From contig NC_090282.1 in NCBI RefSeq assembly GCF_037392515.1, positions 35,019,054 through 35,083,053 on the forward strand: a DNA stretch of 64,000 nt. The letters are read 5' to 3'. The notes below the pieces were generated by a model. It saw nothing but the letters and a program-made list of their open reading frames with translations. It made no database searches and had not been told where the DNA came from. This stretch comes from Haliotis asinina (Eukaryota > Mollusca > Gastropoda > Lepetellida > Haliotidae). Positions 31,284 through 43,989 of this stretch are shown here, in pieces; the stretch's first letter is position 1, and the number at the start of each line of letters is the position of its first letter. Position numbers and translations under genes: made by a program.

Positions 31284-34200
31284 TCACATAGGTGCAAGAG
31301 TGACAGATCTGCGTGTGCCAATGGATTTCACACACTGAATCATCACGGGGAAAAAGACGGCGCCCACACCCGCAGAGCCGAATATCACCAAAGGTAGATT
31401 ATACGATCCAGTCAAGTCATACAGCGTCCCTAAAATGGAGGAGAAAAAATACGTCACCAAAGTATGATTGCTTTAAAATATCCGAACCTGGTGAACAAAA
31501 ACAGAACAGTTTTTGCCGTTTTCCAGGAGGGCTGTAACTAATACGTTTCAACACAGAGATAGTACTAACTCTCGCTTATCGTGATTTATTTGTGTCAGTG
31601 TATAAACAATATATTAGGGCAAATGATCTCAATACATCTGTATTCATTGCCGAGTGCACCTACGAGCCTCCTCCGTTTTGTGAACAATTCCTCGTTGTCG
31701 GATGACCAGAGTATCATTTGTCACGACCGATCGCTCCTTTCACAACCTTTTCTAAGGTTAAGCTTAACTCCTATTCTTTAGCATTGAACTGAGGTTACCT
31801 TAGTGACTTGCTATCACCTTATTAGTGCTTTCAGAAAGGAGGCCCAGGTCATTACCAGGCAAGCTATTCTTGATATGTCCATGGCCCTTCTTAAGCTCAT
31901 TCTTACCACATTGGCTACGATCAAAGTTACGATTTCTTGGGGCAACGAACGGTTCGAGAATAAAGGCCCAGAAGCCTTTACCACACGCCTAGCTGTGACT
32001 TTGAGAACGAAACGTATTACCCATTAGTATTCCTAGCGTTGTATTGGAGGCTCCCGTGACTAAACCGCCCAAGCCCATTGACACAGCATACATGTCTTCC
32101 CCAACCACTTCCAGGATGACTGCAAGGAAACGTGTTGTCAGATTACCTACTGTTGTCAGAACTACTTCCCAGCTATGTCGTCATATGCGCGTCATTACAT
32201 GAATAAACAGCATAGATCAGGCCCCATCCTCCACCTGAAGACTGATCGTACATTTTGTGCAGAACTGATCATCGTAAGACGCGGTGCCTCCTACATGTCT
32301 TTTACAAACACACAGATCGCATCTGGATTCCAGTAAAAGGAGTTTCTACTCGTATAGTGAAAGGTTTCACTGAGGTTGCATCGAACCGCATAACCTACAT
32401 CCTACAAGCATCGTGAAAGTGCTATTAGCATCGCTGATATACACTGACGTACAATCACACTCGCCGCTCTATAGGTACAGCGATATTTATAATGACCATA
32501 ACTTCAACATCGCATATGTATGACTCACCAATCCCTAGGGTCGCTATCATTCCACCTGCACCCAGTCCATAAACTGTGAAGCAGGCAATTATCACGTCAT
32601 AGGAGTCAGCCCACGATAACACTATCAGACAGCCACTGGACACCATCACTGATAGACAAAACACATGGTAGGTCTTCACTCCAGGGATCATCTGTACCAC
32701 ACCTGCCATAAAACGCGTTCCAGTACTTGTCCCATTCATTATCAACAAAAACACTATTCCCGTTTCTGCAGACAGGCCCCTTGAGATTCCAAAGTCAACT
32801 GCAATCAAGAGAGTTGCCGAGTAGGAACCAAACCCTATCAAGGCACACAACAAGTAAGCCCCATATAAGGGATTCAGTAGTCGCCGATATTTGGATGTGC
32901 CCTTGACATTTGTCTTGTTTTTGATCCGAGCTGAAGGTGGTACGCCAAGAGATGACGTTACAAGAAGACCTGATAGAGCGACATTCAGGTAAACACCGCT
33001 TATTATAAGAAGTGCTCCCCTCCAGCCAAATTCCTTTTTGAATTCCTGCAAGATATTTGGGAAAATTATTGCCCCAACCCCTCCAGAGGACGTCAGTAGT
33101 GCTAATGCAAAGCCCTTCGCTCTTGGGTCACGAAATGCTAATGTTACGATGACCATGTTTGACAGATACACCATGCTGGATCCCCAACCTGAAATCCAAA
33201 ATCACGAATCAGCCAGAGGTAATTATCACACTTTTATAATCTCCGCTTTTATCCGATGTAAAGCAGGGTCTTTCCAGAATTAGGTAGACCTCTTCTGTCA
33301 TGTCTTGTCGTGTCTGAACCAGAGTTTTGAAGTGCACGTTTCGAAACCTCATATCAGGTTAAATTTCGACCATTTCATAACCTAGGTTTTGAAACAGTCG
33401 TTATATAACCTGATCTGGGGTTTTGAAATGACCTACACTTGTGATTGATACAACTTTGCCTTCCTATCACCGATCGTAAATTTCATGTTATTGAAAGGTT
33501 CCAATATACAGTGGCGATAACTGGTTTCGATACTGCAATCATTCCCTCTCCAGCTTGGCGGTTGTATCTTCTAGGCTACGAAGAATCGCTGTGAAGACGG
33601 AGACTGTTGGTCAGTATGAACAATGTGTTCCAGGCGGGTACTGTGGTCAGCGCGCTTGCTTTGCACGTGTAGAACGTGCAAGGCGAGGTGTTGGCAGCGA
33701 CTGTTCCATAATTTGCGGACTGTTCCATCAATATGGGTCTTCTTAGTATATGCACACAATATGCAACAAATTGAAAATAATGCATATTTGTGTTTACGTT
33801 CATGATGGCCATAAGTCGAGTAAAACACTTCTCCTCGGTTTGGGTACCAAATATAAACTCTTGGAGTCGGGAAGATTTTCCCGCGGGTTTGCACTTGCTA
33901 CCAAAACCCCGGAGTCCTGATTTATCCTTTACCACCACAACTTGTTAAAAGGGAAGAGTACGTTTTACAGGTTTTGCTGTATAAACAGATGCTGACAAGT
34001 ATTGCATTAATGAGACATGATACAACGGTAGTCGGTGTAAAAAAATAGAAGATTCAGTGGATGAGAAACACACATTTGCTGATGCACATAATCATCCTGT
34101 GACACTGGGGCGGTGGGCGTAGGCCTGGTGGTTTAAACATTCACTCGTTATGCCGACCATCCGGGTTCGATTCCTTACATGAATACAATGTGTGATGTCC

Positions 34201-37200
34201 ACTTCTAGTGTCTCTCTCTCCCCTCCTCGGTGATATTGCTCTGTAATATTGCTAAAGCGGCATGAAAATACACTCACTCACTCACTCACTCACTCACTCC
34301 TGCGACGCTGTTTTATCAGTGATGAAATTCAGAGACACGGACATTCTGTCATCTGATTAGCTGGAACTTGCTGTGGTGAGTTACGTCTAAGGCTAGCTGT
34401 GTGGGTCAAGTGATGAACGCTAAAGATAAATGCTTCAAGAAACAGGAAGCAGGGTATAATCTGCAGGGTATACGTTACTATAAATCTCCACTATGCCATA
34501 GATATCTCTACCTCCCTTTGCTGGCTGCGCATTCTCGTCAGTTGAGCTTGCCAGTGGTCGCACTGAGACTCAGATTTGTAGATGCACCCAGGGTATAATG
34601 GACATAACCCACTGGAGATTATTGAGGACACATGAAGTTGAACATGATGCTGTTTGTCACTCGTATCATTAAATTTTGCATAAAGCTACCTTAAAGACAT
34701 CTGCAAACGTTTCCATATTCAACATATACTTACGTGAACAGACTTGTGAAAATCAATTGCAATGACAGTACCTATAGATATACACACGGGTTTTTATATA
34801 CCTGTATCAGCCAAATTTCTTTCAATCATGAATCGATGACTCACCCAACACTACGCCGACAGATATAACAGTGAAGATGTAACCTGTGGAGAACCAGCTG
34901 GCAAACAGTCCAAGAGAAGACAATATGCTGCCTGAACACATCACAGCTCGGATACCAAACCTCTGGATAAGGAAACCATTCACAAGACCTAGTAGACAAA
35001 ATAAATAAAGTCTATTTTGGATCAACCTCAGATGGCGCAGGTGAAGAAGGAACTTGTTATAGTTTCTTACATTTTTTCTTTAGGCTCGAATACATCCTTG
35101 ATTGTTTGTGACGTAGCCTCACTAAACATTTTCCAATATCAATAACGCTTTCTTTAATTACTTGACCAGTCCTAAAAGATAAAGGAAAACAACCTGCCTC
35201 CCATGAATGTCAATCCAGCTGTTGCTGATTGGATGACTGCTGTTTCAGCACGTGTGGTTTGAAAATCCTCCAGCCAATCAATGAAGAGGGCACCAAGTGA
35301 AAAAGCGAATCCCATACAAACGAAAGTGTTGAAACATCCACCTAGCAAAGTGACGACTTGCCGACAGAACTGCCTGGATATTGTCGTCTTTCCCATTTGT
35401 GACTCCTCCCTGGTACAGGAATAAAACCAGTAGTTTCCAGAGGAATACCTTTCTCTCTTTACACGAAATATTGGATTTTGTTTCAAACCGTAATTTGCTT
35501 CTCAGGAATATGTGCATCGTAGATATCTCATGATGACTATGCAGACATTTATTGATTCGTTGAAGATATGTTTCCACAACATATAAACATATGTTTCCAC
35601 AACATATAAACATGTTTCCACAACATATAAACATATGTTTCCACAACATATAAACATATGTTTCCACAACATATAAACATATGTTTCCACAACATATAAA
35701 CATGTTTCCACAACATATAAACATATGTTTCCACAACATATAAACATGTTTCCACAACATATAGACATGTTTCCACAACATATAAACATATGTTTCCACA
35801 ACATATAAACATATGTTTCCACAACATATAAACATGTTTCCACAACATATAGACATGTTTCCACAACATATAAACATATGTTTCCACAACATATAAACAT
35901 ATGTTTCCACAACATATAAACATGTTTCCACAACATATAAACATATGTTTCCACAACATTTAAACATATGTTTCCACAACATTTACATATAAACCCAACA
36001 CACGCGTCCGTCCGTACCTTGTGTGTTGAGAATCGTGCTGAATATACCCGTCACCTATGATAAATAGTTTAGGTTCCTCTTCTAGTTCATCCGGGACATA
36101 TGCAACATTGTCATAATCTTGAACAAAAGCTCTGCCTTTAGGTATTTCTGTGTCCAAGTCTCTCGCGTCTTTGCTGAGGTGTTCGTCTGTCTCTGCACTA
36201 TGAGTTGACGGTCTACAAAGAAGAAAGTAGGCTACACACTGAAATGAATGAATATTCTTTGAATTCTACACTTCTATTTCCTATCGTGCCTCTGAATGAA
36301 GATCCGTGTTCTGCTGTCTAATAGATGATGTTTGCATTTCAGTTTCAATCGTTCATTTTTAATGATACATCATGGTAAATTGATTTACCACTGGCATATG
36401 AAGTCAACTTAAAATGGTTTCATTTGTTTTCATAATAATGAACATGAAAATATCAATGAGTAAAAAAAACTTCATCTTTGTTGATCAATGTATAGTATAC
36501 TACCGATAGAGCTTGTGGGTGGCGCAGCAGATATCGCAAACCAGTCCACGGATATTGATTTGGATTAGTGTCCCTTTAAGTAATGTTGTATAATATAAGC
36601 TTAACGTTCAATATATGCCCCATATGTTCTGCTAATGCAGTGTTCTGGTGCTGGTCTCATAAAGATAGCATTGTCTGTCAATGAACTTCGGACTGTAGTT
36701 TATTATCATATCCCCTGTCGGATAAACCTTTGCCACGGTCATCATTACAGTAAGAACGCCACTGCATTTTGTCATTGGGAGGACAGTGGACAGTATTACT
36801 TAGACAACATACTAGCACATACGTTTGTATCGTTTGTCACATCTGTCTCTTTTATCTTTTGGAGACGATAAGGAATGAGCCCACAGTATTGTAACCGAGA
36901 ATCCTAAACAGCACTAGCCCCTGACCTGTGTTGTGAGCAAGTCATGGACATCACCATGAGATGTGTATGTGCTATGACCATAAGGCCAGGTCTCCCATGA
37001 CCAGTAGTCTAGACTCGCCCACATTGTCATGGAGATGTTCATTCGGACCACCGTGTACCCAAATGCTTGAAAGATCGTGGGGTATTCCTCCCTAACATTG
37101 CATCACAAGACTGTTCTGTTGATTTTCATGTTACGTGCAGTCCTTCCTTTTCCTTATCAGTGTCTCTTTGCCTTTCTGTGACCATTTATTGTTTTCGGAT

Positions 37201-37659
37201 ATCTCTTTTTGTTTTGGAATATTTAGTTTTGAATTTTGTTTTCTCAGAAAAAAATCGTTTGTACAAAACTTCGAGCCTATTCATTATTAAAAAATGTTCA
37301 CATCCATCTGACACTCACAGCTGACGTACAAGTAATTGTGTTAATTTTGTAATATGGTAATATATGAAAGTTACTTACCTATCTTCAGTCCTATGGTCAT
37401 TGTTACTAGTGGGAACATTTGTGTACCGATCTGTTTCATCTTCATTTGAGCCAATGACCCTGTTTTCTTTGAAGGTACACGACCCTGCTTTGCTTATGCC
37501 TGACGACATAGCAATACTACCTTTGTTTGGATGGCCAACATCATTAAGGAATCTTGGATAATCCACTACACCTTTTCCAGCAGGGAGATTTTCCCTTTCC
37601 AGCGTCCCTTCCATGCTCATAAGTCTTGTATCTACGTCAGTGGAACTCGGAACCCTCAT
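31284..37659 (-). CDS. Monocarboxylate-transporter-like MFS protein, copy B (7 coding exons)
   Basis: Tandem paralogue of copy A with the same predicted role. Coding exons in transcript order are 37379-37659, 36018-36212, 35198-35409, 34845-34988, 32529-33188, 32021-32119 and 31284-31429. The last five have exactly the lengths of those in copy A (212, 144, 660, 99, 146) and all phases agree, giving 578 aa. The start aligns with that of copy A (MRVPSSTDVDT / MKVQSLTDANT). An in-frame ATG at 37719 would add 20 residues, but that stretch corresponds to 5' untranslated DNA in copy A. The N-terminus is hydrophilic, with VQDYDNVAYVPDELE; twelve membrane segments follow, with QRFGIR and FRDPRAKGFALALLTSSGGVG. 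TM1 again lacks DGGWGW. Intron 3 has a GC donor (GCAGGT). Intron 2 contains a minisatellite. Intact and probably expressed (inference). Confidence 0.87.
33331..33433. repeat. Foldback element in intron 4 of gene B
   Basis: Arms CGAAACCTCATATCAGGTT and AACCTGATCTGGGGTTTTG are inverted. Between them TTTCATAACCTAGGTTTTGAAA is itself a near palindrome. Small nested hairpin, non-coding. Confidence 0.65.
34105..34310 (+). mobile_element. tRNA-headed SINE (family 1) in intron 4 of gene B
   Basis: Head GGGCGGTGGGCGTAGGCCTG, box B GGGTTCGATTCC, core GTGATATTGCTCTGTAATAT, then a (CACT)n tail at 34271-34300. Nearly full length. Confidence 0.85.
35568..35990. repeat. 21-23 bp minisatellite in intron 2 of gene B
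   Basis: About 19 units of GTTTCCACAACATATAAACA with or without an extra TAT. Units with the extra bases create the palindrome AAACATATGTTT at the junctions. The WKHMF/CCGNICLYVVET frames it yields are artefacts. Confidence 0.93.
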
Positions 37660-37719
37660 TTTGTATCCAACGTCTTTTTCAATAACCTGGTTTAATATCG
37701 GTGTTCTGGTACCCTTCAC

Positions 37720-39229
37720 TTAGTGTCAGCAGTTCTTGTGCTTATGTGAGACAATTCTCAAAGAAATACTTTCAACAACAGGAAATACTGACTTGCTGTT
37801 AGCCATCGTCTGTTCAACAGTTTTTCCCCCACGTTTCATACGTGTGGACGCATGGTAATATCCACAGTGAGAACTAAAACAAACTAATGACACTGCAGAA
37901 ACTAAGATAGTCTTGTATAACTGATTAAGTCTGAAGCATGCACTCATGCTCATGAATTTTCCCTACCAGGTTGTCTCAACAATTAATTTACAGTACTAAC
38001 TGTATTTAATATTCAAACTCAGCAAATTTTATATCGTACTTTTGGTTCAGTGTCATTTTTTTGCTTGAGGAAGAAATACTGTCTGCTGAAATTTATGGTT
38101 TGATTGAAGAATGAAAATGGTTTGGGAGAATGAAAAGAGATTTGAAACGAAGAAATCAGAAATTAAAAAAAACCCAAGAAATTAAGTTGAATCAGTTTAA
38201 TTCGACTAATGAATTTTTCCTCTCAGATCATCAACAGGTGACAGAACGTTTTATCTTTACTGACAGGTCTGATAACGGGCGCATGTGACAAACGTAACCT
38301 GGCACAGCTTCCACACCCGAAACCAATGAATGCACACAGACGTTTAGAAACTTTGTGTGCTGACGATTAGATATGTCACTCTGAGCGTGTGGGTTCGAAT
38401 CCCTCATGGGACCCAACTAAAGGAATGGTACTAGAATCTCTGCTTTTGCTAAGGAAGCGTAATCCAAATGTGTCATAAACTTTGGAAGGGGAGTACTCTT
38501 ATTTTGGACTTTGGAGAACCCTAGTCACAATAGGAATAAGATATGTCAGAGTTCACATTGCCAGAATTAAAGATCAACTTTCGCGAATAGGTCCCCACGT
38601 CATCTCCAAATTTCCATCTCAAATGATGGAACTTAGTCTGGTATAGAAGCTGTCTGCTGAGAAGTCACTCCGTCATCAGTTACACATTTGGGAGATGATG
38701 ATGATTTTACAATAAAATCTTGGCAACCTATCGGGCCTACACGTCAAAAATAGCATAAATGCTAACTTTGCCAGTAACCTACAACAACGCCTTAGTTCGC
38801 TTACCCCCTTGTCATCTCATCAAAACGTACTAGCTTCATGGTCACCAAAATATCGCACAAAAATACCCAGTTTATATACAATTGTATGCTGTGAAACTGG
38901 CTTGCTGTAAGAAAATTCATAGCAAAGACTCAATCAACCCAAAGTATGTTTTAAGAAATCGCAAATGCTGATACATAATTATCCCGTTGTGTAACTATCA
39001 ATTTCAATCAACCAGCCATTGCTCAGCTTTCATTGTGATCTAATTTTAGTCTTCTGTGTGCCTGTTCAGCTATATATGGATTTTCACGTATTTAGTGAAT
39101 ATTTGGGAATTTAAAGGGAACGAGTCTGTGCACCATGATGTTTTGCAGTAGGTACTCTGGTAGAACTTTAATACTGGGTGGGGACTGCTATTTCTCTTTA
39201 TTGAAATGTAGAATACACTAGGTGCAATA
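37720..39229. other. 5' flank of gene B and unassigned DNA
   Basis: 37720-37985 is similar to the region upstream of gene A and may hold the promoter. A tRNA-like fragment with GGGTTCGAATCC is at about 38330-38410 and looks like a SINE head rather than a tRNA gene. Nothing else is recognised. Confidence 0.45.
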
Positions 39230-41745
39230 GGGACAGATATGTGTGTGCCAATGGATTCCACACGCTAAATCATCATTGGAGAAAAAGCGACAACCACTCT
39301 CGCAGAGCCGAATATCACTGAAGTTTGATCATATGATCCAGTCAAGTCATACAGCTTCACTGAAACTGAAAAGAAACCAAGTTTCCAAGTATGTTATAAG
39401 GTACCAATTATAGATACCAAAACATATAAAAGAAAAAAATCCAAAACTTTTGAGCAGCAAATTATTTTCAACTGCCAAGGCTAAAATCTAAGGTTTGTTG
39501 CAACTCTCGCTTTGAAGTTCATGGAAATCATCCTGTCAGATAATCACTTACAATGTCACATGTAACAGTGAATGAATGTGATGTAGTAACGTTTACGTGT
39601 ATAGTCTTTCACACCTTAAAATATACCAAAGCGTTCTCATACCATTGGCGTGCAGTCCAGTGATTGAGATGAACGCTTGTCCTTACTGTATATTTGTAGT
39701 TGGACATACCACAAGCTCAGTGGTGATCTGGAGCCCTGCAGGTGGATATTTCCTATTAGTATTCCTAGTGCTGTGCTGGAGGCGCCAGTGACTAAATCGC
39801 CTCTACCACTTCCAAGACGACTATAAGGAAACATGTGGGTTAGATTAGCAGTAACCAGTATGAGAAGAAGACATTTTTGTTACCCCATCCCACCCCTCAT
39901 AGACTAGTCTCTGAACATAGACTAGTCTCAGTCTCTGCAGTTCGTCCACCAATAACACCATGTCCCAGCAGCACGTTTAAGATGTAGCAGACATCATGGC
40001 CGCTGGAAGCAAGGTCATGATCTCGTGTGCTCTTCACAGATGAAAGCAGATTCAGTTCGTCATTCCATGGCGGTAGGCAGACTGACTTATCGTTGTGAAT
40101 CACAGAAGATAGTAGTGGTTTATACTACTGATGTTTGCTTGCGCTGGCTGAACGTCTTGTCCGTAAACATCATAATGGCACTACATGTGCTCTATATCAT
40201 TAGCGTCTATTAATGACACCTAATATACACTCGGTAGACCACAATTCACCCATCACCACGCCGACAGATATGACAGTGAAGATGTAACCGGTGGAGAACC
40301 AGGTGGCAAACAGTCCAAGAGAAGCCAATATGCTGCCTGAACGCAACACTGCTCGGATACCAAATCTCTGGATAAGGAAACCACACCACTGCTGAGATAC
40401 CAAATCTACAAGCTTAAGCTACTTTCAAGACATCTACATACGTTTCCATATTCAACGTATATACGGGAACATACTTGAGAAAATCAGTTGCAATTGCAGC
40501 ACCTGTAAATGTACACAAAGGATGGTATGTACCTGTATCAGCTAAAATTCTTAAATCATGAGGTAATGACTCACCCAACACCACGCCCAATATAACAGAG
40601 AAGATGTAATCTGTTGAGAACTAGATGGCAAACAGTCCCTGGATAAGGAAACCATTCACAAGACCTGGTAGAGAAAAATATAGTCAGAGGCAACTTTCCA
40701 AGATTTATTTAGAGCAGGGCTTTGTTATCCTGAGAAAATATTTTAAAAAGATAATGATGCTAGAATAAACCCTTGATTTTTTGCGGCTAAGATATTCACA
40801 TCATATGTTTTTGACATGGATCAAAGCCCAAAATACGAACAGAACCTGCCTCCCAGTGGATGTTGATTGGTTGACTGTGCTTTTAAATTTATATTATTTT
40901 CATGGGGTGGTCTGGCTTCGTTTGTGACAGACTAACAATTTTTTTTTCAATGTACATTAAGTCTTCTCCAATTACTTAAGCAAAGATGTAATGAAAAACT
41001 TGCCTCCCACTGATGTCAGTCCGGCTGTTGATGATTAGATGACTGCTGTTTCAGTACGTGTAGTTTGAAAATCCTCCAGCCAATCAATGAAGAGGGCACC
41101 AAGTGAAAACGAGAATACCACTGAAAGTCAACATCCACCGAGCGGGGTGACGGAATGCCCAAGGAATTGTTAACATCTTTCCTTCCTTTCCACCTGCGAC
41201 TCATCCTTGACACATTTAATAATTTGAAAAAAACAACAGTTTCTAAAAAGAATTCTGGATTGCGTTTAAAAATAATTATGTTTTAAACTATGAAGGTATG
41301 AACACCAAGGTAATCACAGATCCATTGAAAACATGTTACTATTTATACCTTTCTCGTATGTATTCAAAGTGAAACAATGGCAGTGTCCTTGTGTAATTCT
41401 GTTTCCGCTTCAGTTGTGATATTTCTATTGTTGCAGAGATGGTCGTCTGTCCCTGTCAGAAGGACATCATTAATAGAAGGCCTACAAAGAAGAAAGTCGG
41501 AAACAGATGAGGTTAATGAGTACTACTAGTATCCTCTAGAGGCTCATTCCCTGGTGAACAACTGAATATAAGTCTGTTAATCAGGTGCCCTTTGCTCGTC
41601 TGTATTAATCGCGCCATGATCATCGTTACTGCTTTGGATCATAGATAATTTCAAATAACGTTACACCTGTTCCTTGAACAATACGTGCGTATTCGTCTTG
41701 CTAATGTTGTAGTCTGAAAGGTAGAAAAAGTGCTTCAGTATCAAA
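39230..41745 (-). pseudogene. Chimeric, broken transporter copy C
   Basis: Third member of the array, non-functional. Going down in coordinates: an intron-1-like stretch (about 41550-41745), a prematurely stopped exon-2 remnant (about 41395-41490), an A-like exon 3 with frameshifts (41015-41215), and the 3' end of a second exon 3 (about 40848-40880). Next come an internally deleted B-like exon 4 (40573-40665), an A-like exon 4 truncated at 40383, an intron-4 Tc1 fragment shared with gene A (40025-40170), exon 6 remnants (39750-39826) and exon 7 remnants (39250-39365). The 660-bp exon 5 is missing. The mixed A-like and B-like exons show recombination between diverged copies. Confidence 0.85.
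39897..40170 (+). mobile_element. Tc1-like fragment inside pseudogene C
   Basis: Includes the VLFTDESRF block and continues as in 19377-19525. Extra sequence upstream here (from 39897) has no counterpart in gene A. The flanks shared with intron 4 of gene A show a common insertion event before duplication. Confidence 0.6.
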
Positions 41746-43050
41746 GTGACTCTTGTGTATTCATTTTCCATTTCCTATTGTTTGTTTGTTGTGGTAGCCT
41801 GTAAATGTCACAATTAAACCATGAATATCTATAAAAGTGACATTAGCACACTCCAAAGAAGCAAACACACCGAAAAGCAAGGCCATGGTGTCCCTGAAAA
41901 GAAACGAAATAGTCAATACCATCTAATTTAGTTTTAGAAATGTCTTTCACGTGACTACAACGTTTGAAAAATTGAAATAAGCTATCTGACCATTAATGCA
42001 GAGATCCTCAATATGTCTGATTCTTTTTCTTTAAATTGTCATGAAATTCTGACTTGTGTGCATATAGAAAACGATCTTTAAGAGGAGGAACCCAAATCAT
42101 GTCCATGGGGATGCACATTTCTTGCCTTAACGCACCAAAATCATACATGAATTATCATATTACTTTCTCACAGACGTGGTGGGGTAGCCTAGCGGTTACA
42201 GCATATGCTCGTCACGTGGAGGAGTCGATTGCCCACATTGGACAATGTGCGAAGGTGTCCCCTGCGGTGATATTGCTGGTGGAATATTGCTAACAGCGAC
42301 GTAAAACAATACACGCCATGTCACCTATGGCCTGTTACCTATGGCCAGGGAACGAACGCTTTAACCACTAGGCTACCCCATCGCCCATCGAACTATAGAG
42401 AAGGCATAAGTCAGCCACAAGCACGCAGGTAAGCACAGACGGAGGAGATATTCACCTGAGTGGACAACGTTCCCGACACTCACGTTGATGTCAACGTGAA
42501 ATAAAAGACTATTGTATTAGGGCCGGTCAATCAGCTGTACATCCATAAATTTACATCGCTAAGAGTCACACAATGTGCAGCTGCTACATCAATCGGACAT
42601 CGATAATAAACTCGGTATTGACTTTCAGATTGGCAGCGGAATATTATCATGCGTACCAAAAATAAATAATAAATGGGAGTTTTGACCCGCCACGCACGAT
42701 CCATTACATGCTGGTCGTTAATGTGCGTCGATCATCACCAGGAAGAATCAGGCGTTAACTGACAATCAGGTGTTACCTGACAATCAGGTGTTACCGGATG
42801 GTCGTCTTATCGAAGAGACATGTAATTTGTCACCCATGTCGGGATAAAGATGTTAAACTAGGAAATGATGATAATTATGAATGCTGCAATCACTGTGTAT
42901 CCCTTGTGCTGAAATGTCAAATGACATTTTCATCTGCACGGTCAAAACATTTTAGTGTATTGTAGTCATTTATAAGAGTGTGCGTCCCTGCGATGCATAT
43001 CAATGTAATGCTTTTAAGACTATCGTTCTTCGCAAATAGAATTCTTTCGT
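41746..43050. other. Unassigned DNA with SINE fragments
   Basis: Apart from the SINE pieces at 42170-42385, no gene is recognised. CAGGTGTTACCTGACAAT is repeated twice near 42765-42800. Confidence 0.5.
42170..42385. mobile_element. Two head-to-head family-1 SINE pieces
   Basis: 42176-42310 reads plus-strand (GTGGGGTAGCCTAGCGGTT ... GGTGATATTGCTGGTGGAAT ... GACGTAAAAC). 42340-42385 is a minus-strand head (GAACGCTTTAACCACTAGGC). Both lack tails. Confidence 0.7.
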
Positions 43051-43414
43051 GAAATATGTACCTGAAGCATGATATCTTTGATAGAAATCAGAAAACTGAC
43101 AAGTACAGAGCCTTGCAGATTAGTCAAAATTTGAATCAAATACTGAGAGGTTTAATATGTTTCTTGTGTCTAGATTTACAGGTTAATCAAGAGGACTACG
43201 GTTTTATTATGGTAACACGACTTGCCTGTTTCAAGACCCCGGGAACATGTTGGTATTTTTTCCAGTTATAACCTGGAGGCTAATGAGACCATCATAGATT
43301 ACGTTTCTAACAAATTTAACAAAACACGCATATCACAATGGAACACAAACCTAGAACATATATCCAAACTATAGCAGTCCGTTCCTCCACGGCACAGGAT
43401 TTTGTTTGAGCAGA

Positions 43415-43710
43415 GTGAGTAAGTGAGTTAAGTTTTAGAACACTTTTAGCAACATTCCAGTAATATCACGGCTGGGGTAAAAAAATGGTTTCGTTGATGT
43501 TAAACGCTGCACTCAGCAATATTCCAGCAACATCACGACAGGAGATAGCGGACTGGTTTCGTTGACGTTTAACGCCGCAATATTCCAGCAATACCTTGGC
43601 GGGAGACACAACAAAGGGGCTTCAAACACTGCACTCATGTGAGGAATCGAACCCGGGTCTTAGGCGGGTAGAGCGAACGCTTTAACAACTCAGCTACCCC
43701 ACTGCCCATT
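43415..43710 (-). mobile_element. Compound family-1 SINE
   Basis: The tail-and-core portion occurs two to three times in succession (CAACATTCCAGTAATATC, CAATATTCCAGCAACATC, CAATATTCCAGCAATACC). A single tRNA-like head ends at 43710 (GAACCCGGGTC ... GCTACCCCACTGCCC). This looks like insertion into, or internal duplication of, an older copy. Confidence 0.75.
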
Positions 43711-43989
43711 GGCATGAATCTTGTTAATGTTAGACTACGTTCACAAGCTGTGATTTGCATAAACGCTTCATATCAGAGAGAAATAACCATTCTTGTTCTA
43801 CAGCTGTGCCGCAAAGCACCAATGATCCCAGTCATCTATGTTATGCATACGATCACTTGATATGGTGCAGGAATTGCTAACAATAGTTTGCACAGACTCT
43901 ACAACATTGCAACATTCATCAGTAATCTCAGCAAAAGATCTGATGTATGCTGGTTACACCCACACCGAACAGAATGGTAAGAAGGGAAT

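Noticed and set aside
33571-33938. Overlapping 107- and 120-codon frames
   Set aside because: They occupy the same minus-strand region in different frames inside a transporter intron and carry no known motif.
35278-35982. 234-codon frame rich in Cys, Trp and Lys
   Set aside because: It is mostly intron minisatellite that reads into transporter exon 3 in the wrong frame.
38330-38410. tRNA gene
   Set aside because: A box-B-like GGGTTCGAATCC is present, but no complete cloverleaf could be drawn; it resembles a SINE head.
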